From positions 1-57,143 of the forward strand of contig CATKXE010000012.1 in NCBI GenBank assembly GCA_949840465.1: a stretch of 57,143 nucleotides of DNA, given 5' to 3'. The position numbers and the translations under genes are program-made. The notes beneath the pieces were generated by a model that searched no databases, was not told the DNA's origin, and saw only the letters and a list, made by a program, of their open reading frames with translations. This document shows, piece by piece, positions 1 to 7,980 of the stretch (its first letter is position 1; the number at the start of each line of letters is the position of its first letter). Source of the DNA: an uncultured Lachnospiraceae bacterium (GTDB lineage Bacteria > Bacillota > Clostridia > Lachnospirales > Lachnospiraceae).

Positions 1-328
1 CCCTGTACCTTCTTTATCCGCGGCATTTTGGGCTTTTCTCTCTGCCGCGTTTTCAGCCGCCTTCTCTTTCAGCCTTGCCTCTGCTTCTTCTTTTTCCTCT
101 CTCCTTGCCATGCTCTGGACTTCTTTTAATTCCTCCTGTGCTTTATCCAAAGCATCTGCGGCCTGATGGAGTTCATTTCCGCCGTATTTCCCGGCACGCT
201 CCAACAATTCTAAATCCGGATCTGATTTTTTCGGATCCAGAAATCCGTTTCTTCTATTTTATATTCCTGAAGTACCTGATCCATTGCTTTCCGCTCAATA
301 TATACCGTTTCCCCGTCTGTATAAAGCG
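1..328 (-). pseudogene. Remnant of a mobile-element protein (charged helical C-terminus)
   Basis: On the minus strand an open frame from about 235 to the window edge encodes LDPKKSDPDLELLERAGKYG, then a Glu/Lys/Ala-rich helix likely to form a coiled coil. A second frame just upstream (about 330 to 210) encodes ALYTDGETVYIERKAMDQVL and then EYKIEETDF before a stop. The two frames join if one base was lost near 225-235, so this is a frameshifted gene piece. It resembles tail regions of proteins carried by conjugative elements, but I do not recognise the family. It has no start codon of its own: its upstream end is fused to the M56 peptidase fragment. Confidence 0.45.
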
Positions 329-526
329 CCCTGCAAGAAAAAGCCCCCGGAGCATCCCTTTCATAAAAACTGCTTTTCGCAAAACCGTGCCCCGAAGGGA
401 CATCACCAGAGCCAGCACTCCAACAGATAACAGGGTACACCGCCCTAACTGGATAGAATAGTATAGGATACTTTCATTGACCAGAAGAAGGACATTTAAA
501 AACTGCCATCGGATCTCCCACATCAT
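329..526 (-). pseudogene. Truncated BlaR1/MecR1-like M56 peptidase N-terminus
   Basis: About 66 residues look like the start of a BlaR1/MecR1-type membrane sensor peptidase: two hydrophobic stretches (about residues 10-42) and a basic loop with KAVFMKGML. The start ATG overlaps the stop of the BlaI-type gene by 4 bases, the usual blaI-blaR1 arrangement. Homology appears to end near residue 66, where the frame runs into unrelated sequence and stops at 254. The zinc motif (HEXXH) and the rest of the sensor are absent, so it cannot be an active peptidase. I infer a deletion or insertion joined two genes near position 330. Confidence 0.55.
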
Positions 527-924
527 TTTTTCTGTTTTCCTTTGCCGCTTTCAAGGATTCTTTCCAATTCCCCAATCTGCTCGTCTGTCAATCCCACGCT
601 CTGTATCAGCGATGCCAACGCACCCACGGCATTTCCTGAAAAATAGCTGTCCGCAAACTTTCTGCTCTTGCTCCTCAGGCACCCTTCCTTTGATTTCAAT
701 ACCGAATAATGGTAAACTCTGGCGTCCTTTGGATCCACCGTATGCTTTAGGATTCCCTTCTGGCACAGGCGGTTCATCAACACACGGATCATCTTAGGGG
801 TCATATCCAGCCTGCCATGTAACCTCCGGATAACCTCCGCCGACGTCAATGGCGTACTGCTCTCCCACATGACCTCCATGATCAGCCATTCGCTTTCACT
901 CGGTGTCAGTTCTTCATTTCCCAT
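523..924 (-). CDS. BlaI/MecI/CopY-family transcriptional repressor
   Basis: 133 residues. The N-terminal half is a winged helix typical of the family: LTPSESEWLIMEVMWE, then a recognition region around TPKMIRVLMNRLCQKGIL. The C-terminal half is a helical dimerisation region. I chose the ATG at 924 because AGGAGG lies 6 bases upstream; longer in-frame starts lack a site. Family members repress their own operon and are cleaved after a signal from the partner M56 sensor. That partner (329-526) is truncated here, so the repressor may be permanently active or may control other genes. Function is inferred from fold and gene order. Confidence 0.85.
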   Translation of the reverse strand: MGNEELTPSESEWLIMEVMWESSTPLTSAEVIRRLHGRLDMTPKMIRVLMNRLCQKGILKHTVDPKDARVYHYSVLKSKEGCLRSKSRKFADSYFSGNAVGALASLIQSVGLTDEQIGELERILESGKGKQKK

Positions 925-1124
925 AGCAATCCTCCTTGTCATCTTTATTGTGATTTTTCCCGAAAAGCTTTCTGTACAAATCCGCAAAATCTTTCGAGCG
1001 CTTTAGAACCCTCTCCTACTATATATTGGATAATGTATGTTTATTATTAACGCCTGTTTTCCAATTTTTAAATAAATCTGTTCTAATGCCCGCATTTTGG
1101 GCATCCCGCCCCGGTAAAGAAAAA

Positions 1125-1157
1125 GCGGTAAAGCCATTGATATGAAAGCCTTACCGC
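1125..1157 (-). terminator. Rho-independent terminator after the PilZ gene
   Basis: GCGGTAA pairs with TTACCGC across a 19-base loop, with two further possible pairs. On the minus strand it is followed by a T-rich run (A-rich 1114-1124 on the plus strand). It lies 28 bases past the PilZ gene stop. Confidence 0.6.
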
Positions 1158-1185
1158 CCGTGATTTCCATCCGGAATCTGATCTT

Positions 1186-1539
1186 TTACTTTTCCCCCTC
1201 GTTTGTACGTCCCAGCAGATCGTACACTTCAATCCTTCTGGCGTCAATCTCCGACAATCCGATGAAGATGGTCCCACAGATATACCGTTCCTCCTTTGTC
1301 TGCTCGATCCTGACCACCTTCAGAAATGCATGAATGACTTCATCCGTCCAAATCTTCAGGCGTGTCTCATATACCGCACCGATCTCCAGCGGAATATCGG
1401 TGATAAAGCCCACGCCGGTCTTGGATACATCCAATACTTCGATCCTCACTTCCTCTTCCTTGCCGGACGCATCCGCCATATTCTTGATCAACAGCTTTGC
1501 TGACAGGCTCATTCTTCTGTCTCTTCTCTTTTCTTCCAT
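1186..1539 (-). CDS. PilZ-domain protein, likely cyclic-di-GMP receptor
   Basis: 117 residues, a single PilZ domain. The two ligand-binding signatures are visible: an arginine-rich N-terminus (KRRDRRMSLSAKL, matching RxxxR) and DVSKTGVGF (matching D/NxSxxG). Such proteins bind cyclic-di-GMP and relay it to motility, surface or export machinery. I prefer the ATG at 1539, with AAGGAG 10 bases upstream, over a GTG at 1560. It stands alone between element remnants. A diguanylate cyclase is encoded in this window at 36.9-37.8 kb, but no partner can be named from position. Confidence 0.8.
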   Translation of the reverse strand: MEEKRRDRRMSLSAKLLIKNMADASGKEEEVRIEVLDVSKTGVGFITDIPLEIGAVYETRLKIWTDEVIHAFLKVVRIEQTKEERYICGTIFIGLSEIDARRIEVYDLLGRTNEGEK

Positions 1540-1625
1540 CTTCCGTCTGCTCCTTTCCACGGTCGTTCTGTCTCTATTCTTATTTTAACGTATTTATCTC
1601 CTTTTGTAAAGAATCCCCTGCATGC

Positions 1626-1853
1626 TTATGGCTGATATTTCGGCACGTCCGCAGGTAATACTTGATATTCATATTTTTCCCCGGTCTGTTCTTCTAAAAG
1701 ACTGAGCAGTAAATCCATGATATAGGTTCCCTCGTCCGTCTTATCCTGCGGCACAGGCTGGCCTTCCCTCATTGTTCTTCCCTTTCCGGCATTCGAGCGT
1801 ATAAAAATAATCTGCGCGTCTGACTTGCCTCCATGATCATATGCACATGTTCT
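1626..1853 (-). pseudogene. Orphan coding fragment without a start
   Basis: The frame from 1853 to the TAA at 1626 encodes protein-like sequence, with KSDAQIIFIRSNAGKGRTM near its start and LLLSLLEEQTGEKYEYQVLP near its end. There is no start codon with a ribosome site and the upstream end is cut by a stop. Codon use and composition look like real protein, so I read it as the C-terminal piece of a lost gene. Family not recognised; its place among element debris suggests a mobile-element origin. Confidence 0.4.
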
Positions 1854-2115
1854 TTATTTACGGTTCCTCTAAATTTTATGAAGCACTGGTTGTACCTCTT
1901 TCCTGATACTTCCTGTTTTTCCGAAATTCTATTTTTGTACTATCCATATTTCCTAGAGTATGATTTATCAAAATTGATTAGAAAATGTCTGAATCCAGGG
2001 TTCATAAACAAAGCCTGAAAAATGCCATACTCTGAACTGATCCAACGAATCTTTCAATAAAACATGGACTTTTTGCACGCAATGCACGATATATTTTACA
2101 AGGGAGTGTGATAGA

Positions 2116-3513
2116 ATGAAGGATTCAAATGAAACGCACATCATCCGGTGTGCAATTTATGACCGGGTATCCACGGATATCCAGGCACAGCATGGGCTTT
2201 CTCTGGATACGCAGAAAGAGCTTTTGACAGAATATGCGCTGTCCCAGGGCTATGAGATCGTGGATTACTATGTAGATGAAGGGCTGACTGCCAGAAAGAA
2301 GCTACAGGACCGCAGGGAATTGATCCGGCTCCTGCATGACATTCAGGCGGACAAAATCGACCTGGTCCTTGTCACCAAGCTGGATCGTTGGTTTCGGAAT
2401 GTAAAGGACTACCACAATACACAGGCTGTCCTGGAAAAGCACCGCTGCAACTGGAAAACCGTTCTGGAAGATTATGATACGTCCACTGCCGACGGACAGC
2501 TTAAAATCAATATCATGCTTGCGGTCGCGCAAAATGAGTCTGACCGCACATCGGAACGTATCAAGGTGGTTTTTGAGCACAAAAAGAGAAATCAGGAACA
2601 TTTAAGCGGCCCCATTCCCTTCGGATATCGGGTAGCGGATAAAAGGCTTGTAAAAGATGAACGCACCCGGATAATCACAGAGGATATTTTCCGGCAGTAT
2701 TTCGCCTGCCTTTCCAAACGCAAAACCATTGCATATATACAAAACTGTTATAAAGACCAATCTCCCACCGCGAACCAGATCAACCGGATGCTGTCCAGCG
2801 AAGTCTATGCGGGGATGCGTTACGGACGCATGGGATACTGCGAGCCTTATATTTCACAGGAGCAGCACCACAGGATCCTCTCCGTCTGCGGTTCCAGAAC
2901 CTGCCCTTCCACAAAGGAACCCTATCTTTTCGGCCAGCTCATGAAATGCCCCTGCTGCGGCTCCTCCATGACCGGGTTTGTTAAAAAGCACAACTGTAAA
3001 GACGGATCTGTAAGCCTCTATAAACGCTACCGCTGCAGCAGGAAATTCGGTGCTCACAGCGGCGGCGCCTGCATCACAGAGAACCGGATAGAGCTATATC
3101 TGCTGCAAAATCTTTTCCCTCAATTAGAGTACTGTATTTACCTCATCCGCCGGCGGCAAGTTCTGATTCCCCCAAGGGACAATACCTGGAAGATCACCTC
3201 GGAAATGGAGCGGCTCAACCTCCTCTTTCAGAAAGGCCGGGTCAGCCCGGATTATTATGAAAATCAATATGAAAAACTGGAGCGTTCCCTCCGGTATGAA
3301 TCGAAAAGGCAGGAAGCTTTACCGATGCAGCCCCCGGCTAAAGAAGAAAAAACAGTTTCCGGGAATTGGAAAACACTGTATAAACTGCTGGATTATGAAC
3401 ACAGAAAATGTTTCTGGAGAAGCATTCTGGCTGAGATTACAATCGACCGTGAAACCCACCAAATCTGCGGATTTCAGCTTTTAGCCGACCGCTATGGAGG
3501 CAGGTTCTCCTGA
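2116..3513 (+). CDS. Serine site-specific recombinase (resolvase/invertase superfamily)
   Basis: 465 residues. The N-terminal resolvase catalytic domain (about 11-155) has the nucleophile Ser19 in YDRVSTD and the conserved DRWFRN segment (90-95). A recombinase domain follows (about 165-260, opening with GPIPFGYRV), then a zinc beta-ribbon with CPCCG (278-282) and further Cys at 307 and 319. The C-terminus is short with little coiled coil, so it lies at the small end of large serine recombinases. The ATG follows AGGGAG. These enzymes integrate or excise elements between attP and attB. The gene ends about 40 bases from a truncated host gene, the usual place for an integrase at an element end. 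Confidence 0.92.
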   Translation: MKDSNETHIIRCAIYDRVSTDIQAQHGLSLDTQKELLTEYALSQGYEIVDYYVDEGLTARKKLQDRRELIRLLHDIQADKIDLVLVTKLDRWFRNVKDYHNTQAVLEKHRCNWKTVLEDYDTSTADGQLKINIMLAVAQNESDRTSERIKVVFEHKKRNQEHLSGPIPFGYRVADKRLVKDERTRIITEDIFRQYFACLSKRKTIAYIQNCYKDQSPTANQINRMLSSEVYAGMRYGRMGYCEPYISQEQHHRILSVCGSRTCPSTKEPYLFGQLMKCPCCGSSMTGFVKKHNCKDGSVSLYKRYRCSRKFGAHSGGACITENRIELYLLQNLFPQLEYCIYLIRRRQVLIPPRDNTWKITSEMERLNLLFQKGRVSPDYYENQYEKLERSLRYESKRQEALPMQPPAKEEKTVSGNWKTLYKLLDYEHRKCFWRSILAEITIDRETHQICGFQLLADRYGGRFS

Positions 3514-3515
3514 TA

Positions 3516-3536
3516 TCCATGGGACAATTCCATGGG
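3516..3536. other. Possible attachment-site core: short direct repeat
   Basis: TCCATGGG occurs at 3516-3523 and again at 3529-3536, between the recombinase stop and the truncated substrate-binding protein. Serine recombinases cross over inside short sites at such junctions. Which bases form the core cannot be told without the other element end, so this is a position-based guess. Confidence 0.25.
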
Positions 3537-3551
3537 TGTATCGCCCCATAA

Positions 3552-3989
3552 ATTTCCGTTGAATTCGAACCCGGTGCAACTGCTCTGGAATCCGAGGGCA
3601 AGGGCCATGTTGTTGCTTCTCTCGGGGAAGACAGCGGATACGTGCCCTACACGGCCTTCAGTGCCAAAAAAAGCTTCATCGAAGAACATCCTGATACCAT
3701 CCAGGGCTTTACAGACGCTCTGCAAAAAGGCATGGACTATGTGCAGAACCACTCGCCGGAAGAGATTGCAAAAAGTATTGAACCTCAGTTCCCGGAATCG
3801 GATCTGGAAACCATCACTACCATTGTGACAAGATATTACGGGCAGGACACATGGAAAGCGGATCTGGTTTTTGAGAAATCAAGCTTTGAACTGCTTCAAG
3901 ATATCCTGGAAAGCGCCGGAGAACTGGAAAAACGTGCGCCTTATGAAGATCTGGTGACCACAAAATTTGCAGAAGAAGCCGCAAAATAA
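3552..3989 (+). pseudogene. 3' fragment of an ABC-transporter substrate-binding protein (NMT1/SsuA-like)
   Basis: The open frame from just after a TAA encodes 145 residues ending in TTKFAEEAAK. It reads as the C-terminal lobe of a periplasmic-binding-type lipoprotein of the nitrate/sulfonate/thiamine-precursor group: GHVVASLGEDSGYVPYTAF, then AKKSFIEEHPDTIQGFTDAL, then a helical tail. There is no signal peptide, lipobox or start. The missing 5' part was probably separated when the element next to it (recombinase at 2116-3513) inserted or rearranged. The frame itself is undamaged, which suggests the event is not very old. Confidence 0.65.
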
Positions 3990-4070
3990 TAAGGCGATAA
4001 ACATTTTGACAGATTTTTTCATGCATTGGGCATAAAACTGAAATTTTAGATCCAAAGGTAAACAACGGGG

Positions 4071-4109
4071 ACAACTGGCTTATATCTTCCGCGGATATAA
4101 GCCAGTTGT
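4071..4109 (+). terminator. Strong terminator hairpin after the substrate-binding protein fragment
   Basis: A perfect 16-bp stem (ACAACTGGCTTATATC at 4071-4086, complement at 4094-4109) with a 7-base loop is followed by CTGATTTT. It probably ended the original ABC-transporter transcript. Confidence 0.7.
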
Positions 4110-4167
4110 CTGATTTTACAGTTTATTATAGATTTGTTTACAAACCGTTCAAATTTGTAACACAATT

Positions 4168-4195
4168 TTTCCACAACTGAAAAGTATAATATAAT
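4168..4195 (+). promoter_or_regulatory. Candidate promoter upstream of an orphan terminator
   Basis: TTTCCA, a 16-base gap and TATAAT (4190-4195). No gene follows on this strand, but a terminator lies at 4240-4270, so the pair could define a short non-coding transcript of about 70 bases. The -35 match is weak. Confidence 0.3.
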
Positions 4196-4239
4196 TGTTC
4201 GAAAACAAGAACACTTTTTCATAAACTTTTTCCCCCTTT

Positions 4240-4270
4240 GAGTCACAGCAATGTGGCTCTTTCCTTTTTG
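4240..4270 (+). terminator. Orphan Rho-independent terminator
   Basis: GAGTCACA pairs with TGTGGCTC (one G-U pair) around a GCAA tetraloop and is followed by TTTCCTTTTT. No plus-strand gene precedes it after the terminator at 4071-4109. Confidence 0.55.
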
Positions 4271-4342
4271 TTTAGGAAATGGGTCTTATGAACGGCTTCT
4301 CACAAAAGCGACAGGAATTTTTCCCTCTGTTTTTTCTAAATT

Positions 4343-4377
4343 TTACGGCAGCCTCATGCTTAGTGCGGCTGCCGTAA
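4343..4377 (-). terminator. Hairpin after the zinc-ribbon membrane protein gene
   Basis: TTACGGCAGCC and its exact complement GGCTGCCGTAA enclose a 13-base loop, 22 bases beyond the stop of the minus-strand gene at 4400. The T-tract is poor on the minus strand, so it may protect a 3' end or act on either strand. Confidence 0.45.
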
Positions 4378-4399
4378 ATAATTTTCCAACAGATTCTGA

Positions 4400-6001
4400 T
4401 TATTCGTAATCATCCTCAAACGGATCATCATAATCCTCAGAGTCATCATAACCGGAATTTCTGGATATAATCCCCAGAATCAGGAAAATAATCCCCAGAA
4501 CGGCTCCCACAACAGAACAATACAACAGCATCGCATCCTCTTTTCGATTCAGGAAAGTAAATGCCGCACCGCCGAAATAAGCCAGCATGGGCAGGATAAA
4601 TGCAAAAATAGTGTTGCGGTTCTGCAGGATGATTAAAATTAACCCTGATACCAACATACAGATTCCATAGACAATAAAAGCGGTTCCCTTTGACGCAGTT
4701 CCTCCGGCTGCGATTCCATCCAGCCCTGTAAAAAATCCCCCGTATGCAAAAAATCCGGCTGCCACAATCGAAATGATACCAAAAATTATCCGCGGAATAC
4801 GGAACCTCGCTTTCACTTCCTCATATTCCATATCCTCATCTTCATAGTCATCTTCTATTTCTGCCTTTGTATGCGGACGCCCTTTTGCGGGATCAGTCCG
4901 CCGGTTGTTTGGATAAGTCGTATGATCCGTCCCGGAATCTGGTCTTTTCTTTTTAGGCGGCTTATAATTCGGATCTGTTGAAAGCATGTCTTCATATCCT
5001 TTTCTCACCGCATGCTCTTTTTTGGCCCGAACTTTATCCGGTGGGATATTCCCATAACGCCGTTCTTCCGATTCAACACTGCTTTTTTTCACGGCTGCTC
5101 TTCTTGACTGGCCTGCTGCCTCCCTATTCCCGGTCCCGGATGATGGCCTTTCTCTCTTCGCCGCCTCTTTCCCGGATGACGGCCTCTCAGCCCCGGGCTT
5201 TTTGGCCGGAGCATTTCCAGAAGCAGGCTTTTCCGAAGTACCTCTGTCTGAGGACGAATGCCCTGATGCTGTCCGGGATGCTGAGCCTGAAGGCGCTGCT
5301 CTGTGTACATTGCCTCTTTCACCAGATTGCTCCTGTAATGGTGCTTTCCGGTTCCCTTCTTTATTAGAAACAGATTCCGCAGATGGGAGCCTGCGGCGGG
5401 CTTTCTTTCCTGCATCAGCTGCCTGCTCTTCGGAAACAATTCTTTTGTTCTTCTCAGCGGATGAGGATCCGGGAACGGGTTTCTGCCCGGTTTTCTTCTC
5501 TCCTGCTCCCTCGGAATGCGCCGGCTTTTGGAGCCCCTTCTTCTCTGAAGCCCTGTCGGAAGAGGCAGGCTTCCTATTCATCTTCTTCTCCGCCGGTCCT
5601 TCAGAAGGTGCTGGCTTCGGTTTTGCTTTTCCCGCGGGTACAGAACCTGCTTCCATTGTTTTCTGTACCGTCTTTTGTTCCTCAGCGGGCTTTGACGAAG
5701 CTGCTGCCTCCTGCTTTAAAGCGGGCTTTCCTATAGAAGCGGCGTTCGCTTTTTGAATCGGCTTTCCCGCAGAAACTGTATCCGCTTTTTGAACCGGTTT
5801 CCCCTGATCTGGCTTCCCCGCAGAAGCTGCATCCGCTTTCTGAGCCGAAGCTGCCTTTCTGGCACGCTGCTTGTCCAGATCCCACTGCTTTTTACAATCA
5901 CGGCATACTGCATATTGATGAAAGATAGGCGCGCCCTGTTCATCCACGCCCACCTGCTTCTTTTGTAGTTCTACATCCTTTTCACAAATCGGACACTTCA
6001 T
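4400..6001 (-). CDS. Zinc-ribbon, low-complexity-linker, four-helix membrane protein
   Basis: 533 residues in three parts. Residues 1-40 form a probable zinc ribbon with MKCPICEKD and, about 30 residues later, AVCRDCKKQW. Residues 45-350 are a long disordered linker rich in Ala, Ser, Lys, Pro and Glu with degenerate repeats of the type AEKKxxxKPxxS. From about residue 405 there are four hydrophobic segments (starting IPRIIFGIISIVAAG, GTAFIVYGICMLVSG, TIFAFILPMLAYFGG, MLLYCSVVGAVLGII), then an acidic tail of Asp, Glu and Tyr. It probably tethers a zinc-ribbon head to the membrane. AGAGAGG lies upstream of the ATG. Function unknown. Confidence 0.75.
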   Translation of the reverse strand: MKCPICEKDVELQKKQVGVDEQGAPIFHQYAVCRDCKKQWDLDKQRARKAASAQKADAASAGKPDQGKPVQKADTVSAGKPIQKANAASIGKPALKQEAAASSKPAEEQKTVQKTMEAGSVPAGKAKPKPAPSEGPAEKKMNRKPASSDRASEKKGLQKPAHSEGAGEKKTGQKPVPGSSSAEKNKRIVSEEQAADAGKKARRRLPSAESVSNKEGNRKAPLQEQSGERGNVHRAAPSGSASRTASGHSSSDRGTSEKPASGNAPAKKPGAERPSSGKEAAKRERPSSGTGNREAAGQSRRAAVKKSSVESEERRYGNIPPDKVRAKKEHAVRKGYEDMLSTDPNYKPPKKKRPDSGTDHTTYPNNRRTDPAKGRPHTKAEIEDDYEDEDMEYEEVKARFRIPRIIFGIISIVAAGFFAYGGFFTGLDGIAAGGTASKGTAFIVYGICMLVSGLILIILQNRNTIFAFILPMLAYFGGAAFTFLNRKEDAMLLYCSVVGAVLGIIFLILGIISRNSGYDDSEDYDDPFEDDYE

Positions 6002-6212
6002 GATGTGTATATTTCCTCTCTTTTGTATTCACCAGGTCAAAGGAAATCAGGAGTTCTATCCGCAAAATCCATATCACTTCATGGTATCATTGACTTTGGC
6101 TATGGCTATTATAACATTTAAAAGCCCTAAGGACAATGAGAAAATAAACAGATTCTATTTTTGTCATCCGATTTGTGTTACTTTTCACTTCTTTGTGGCG
6201 AGTATTGGCCAA

Positions 6213-6410
6213 CTATTCCTTGTCCGGTTCTTTTTCCCGTATCACCGGAGGCTGATACTGATAAACATCATTGTAAGATTCCAATTCCGCCTCAGATGTG
6301 GGAAGAAAAGGGATCAATCCAGTACAGTCCCGCGCCGATGCTGCATTTGACAGATAGTCATAATCATCAATAATTTTTTCGTTTTCTTTTGGATTCAACA
6401 TTTTTTTCAC
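6213..6410 (-). CDS. Small conserved hypothetical protein (65 residues)
   Basis: An acidic 65-residue protein beginning MKKMLNPKENEKIIDDYDYL, with DCTGLIPFLP in the middle and a Pro/Glu-rich end. GAGGTG lies 7 bases before the ATG, a proper ribosome site, and the composition is protein-like. The sequence is of a kind I associate with small Lachnospiraceae proteins, but I know no function. No membrane segment or metal motif is visible. It is divergent from the PHP phosphatase gene, with about 100 bases between the starts. Confidence 0.65.
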   Translation of the reverse strand: MKKMLNPKENEKIIDDYDYLSNAASARDCTGLIPFLPTSEAELESYNDVYQYQPPVIREKEPDKE

Positions 6411-6509
6411 CTCAAATTTATTATTTCCCCCGAAAAAAAATTGTATTCCGTGAAAAATATGGTAAACTATTGGATAGTTATTTTTCTATTTTTCAGGAGG
6501 ATTCTATTT

Positions 6510-7244
6510 ATGAAAATTATTGCCGATACACATGCACATACGCTGGTAAGCGGACATGCATACAGCACCATACGCGAAATGGCCGCTGCCGCCGCCGAAA
6601 AAGGACTTCAGGCTTTGGCATTGACTGAGCATGCCCCGAAGATGCCTGGGACATGCGGCCTATATTATTTTCAAAATCTGAGAGTGATTCCAAGGAGGAT
6701 GAGCGGCATTCGCATGCTGTTCGGGGCAGAATTGAATATCATGGATACTGAAGGCAAGGTTGATTTGCCTGAGAAAGTACTCAAAGAACTGGATCTTGTC
6801 ATTGCAAGCATACATCTGCCCTGTTTTGGAGACGGATTTACGGAAAGCGAGGTTACGAAGGCTTACGTAGAAACTATGAAAAAAGACTATATCAACATTA
6901 TCGGGCATCCCGACGATGGGAGATATCCCATCAATTACGAGACGCTTGTAAAAACGGCCAGGGAAACACACACGCTTCTTGAGCTGAACAATTCTTCCAT
7001 GCATCCAAAAAGTTTCCGTCAAAACGCACGGGAAAATATACTGACCATGCTCGACCTGTGCCGGCAGTATGATGTGTCCGTGACTACAGGAAGCGATGCC
7101 CATGTGGATGCGGATGCCGGAAATTTCTTCTATGTGAAGGAACTTCTGGACTTTTGTAACTTTCCGGAGGAACTTGTAGTGACAACGGATCTGAAAAAAT
7201 TAGAACCGTTCTTAAATTGTACTATTTCGGATTCAACAATATAA
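6510..7244 (+). CDS. PHP-domain phosphatase, YcdX/PolX-type
   Basis: 244 residues, the usual length for YcdX-type PHP phosphatases. The metal-binding PHP motifs are in order: DTHAHT near residue 6, TEHAP near 37, AELNI near 75, ASIH near 98, GHPDD near 131, and GSDAH near 193. These bind a trinuclear metal centre and hydrolyse phosphoester substrates; the physiological substrate is not settled. I chose the ATG at 6510, which follows AGGAGG by 9 bases, over the longer frame from 6441. A candidate promoter (TTGTAT, 16 bases, TAAACT) lies at 6441-6468. Confidence 0.88.
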   Translation: MKIIADTHAHTLVSGHAYSTIREMAAAAAEKGLQALALTEHAPKMPGTCGLYYFQNLRVIPRRMSGIRMLFGAELNIMDTEGKVDLPEKVLKELDLVIASIHLPCFGDGFTESEVTKAYVETMKKDYINIIGHPDDGRYPINYETLVKTARETHTLLELNNSSMHPKSFRQNARENILTMLDLCRQYDVSVTTGSDAHVDADAGNFFYVKELLDFCNFPEELVVTTDLKKLEPFLNCTISDSTI

Positions 7245-7321
7245 TTTGTACCGATTGCAGTTCCTTAGCAAATCAAATGTACAGATCATTCAAAGATAAT
7301 CATTAAGAACAGGAGGGCGCT

Positions 7322-7630
7322 ATGATTGATAAAAAACTGATTCCTGTCGGCGGGTTAAAAAAAGAGCCTTTTTCAGGATGTCACCACGGAATGCGGTATT
7401 TTTTCCGTTCCGATGAAAGCAAAGAAACATTTTCTGTATTTGTGTACCCAGAGCCCTGGTCATTTGAGGCAACACCGGAGGAAGAAAAATCCACGCAGTC
7501 CTTTTCCATGTCTGAGGAAGGCATGGATGCTGCGATTGCATGGCTTTTTAAAATGTATGAGGAGGAGAACGCGAAGTGGAAAGCTGCGGAGAAGGACTGT
7601 ATGCATTTGGTACTGAACGGGAACTTATGA
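7322..7630 (+). CDS. Conserved hypothetical protein (102 residues)
   Basis: 102 residues starting MIDKKLIPVGGLKKEPFSG, with an ATG 5 bases after AGGAGGG. The middle has CHHGMRYFFR and VYPEPWSFE; the rest is an acidic helical region (EEGMDAAIAWLFKMYEEEN). No membrane span, signal or known motif. It is a soluble small protein of unknown role, 77 bases after the PHP gene and possibly co-transcribed with it. Confidence 0.65.
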   Translation: MIDKKLIPVGGLKKEPFSGCHHGMRYFFRSDESKETFSVFVYPEPWSFEATPEEEKSTQSFSMSEEGMDAAIAWLFKMYEEENAKWKAAEKDCMHLVLNGNL

Positions 7631-7836
7631 ACCCGGAAGAAAAAGTTTATTTTCCTTTAAGAATTTTCATAATTTCTTCCATATATTGTCACATCTGATT
7701 CACAAATCAATGGTATGATGCTTTCATACATAAAGAAGACAATGGCTGCGGATGCAGCTCGTATCTGTGGCCATTGGCCTTCGCCTAAAAAGCATAAGAT
7801 ATTATTCTACATTTTGATAGATTTTCCCTTTTCTCT

Positions 7837-7876
7837 GAGCTGTCTGCAGAATCTGCAGCAGCTCTTCCTTTTTTCT
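7837..7876 (+). terminator. Rho-independent terminator in the gap 7631-7980
   Basis: GAGCTG(T)CTGCAG pairs with CTGCAG(C)AGCTC around AAT and is followed by TTCCTTTTTT. The 350-base gap also holds a small hairpin GCTGC-GGAT-GCAGC at 7746-7759 and an extended -10-like TGGTATGAT near 7711. It either ends the 7322-7630 transcript or a short non-coding RNA. Confidence 0.55.
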
Positions 7877-7925
7877 GCGCTTTCCTGTTACAATTCATAT
7901 TCTTCACTCTTCCAACGAAAACCAC

Positions 7926-7954
7926 TTCCCACCTACAGGATTTAGTGTTATAAT
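7926..7954 (+). promoter_or_regulatory. Candidate promoter of the cytidylate-kinase-like gene
   Basis: TATAAT at 7949-7954 with TTCCCA 17 bases upstream. The start codon follows 27 bases later, after AAAGGAGGA. The -10 is perfect and the -35 weak. Confidence 0.45.
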
Positions 7955-7980
7955 AAGAAAATACAAAGGAGGAAGTCATT

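Noticed and set aside
4046..4246. 66-codon minus-strand frame across the terminators
   Set aside because: It spans a perfect 16-bp terminator stem and a second terminator, and has no protein-like features.
7715..7945. 76-codon plus-strand frame in the gap before the kinase-like gene
   Set aside because: No ribosome site, it runs through a terminator hairpin, and the composition is not protein-like.
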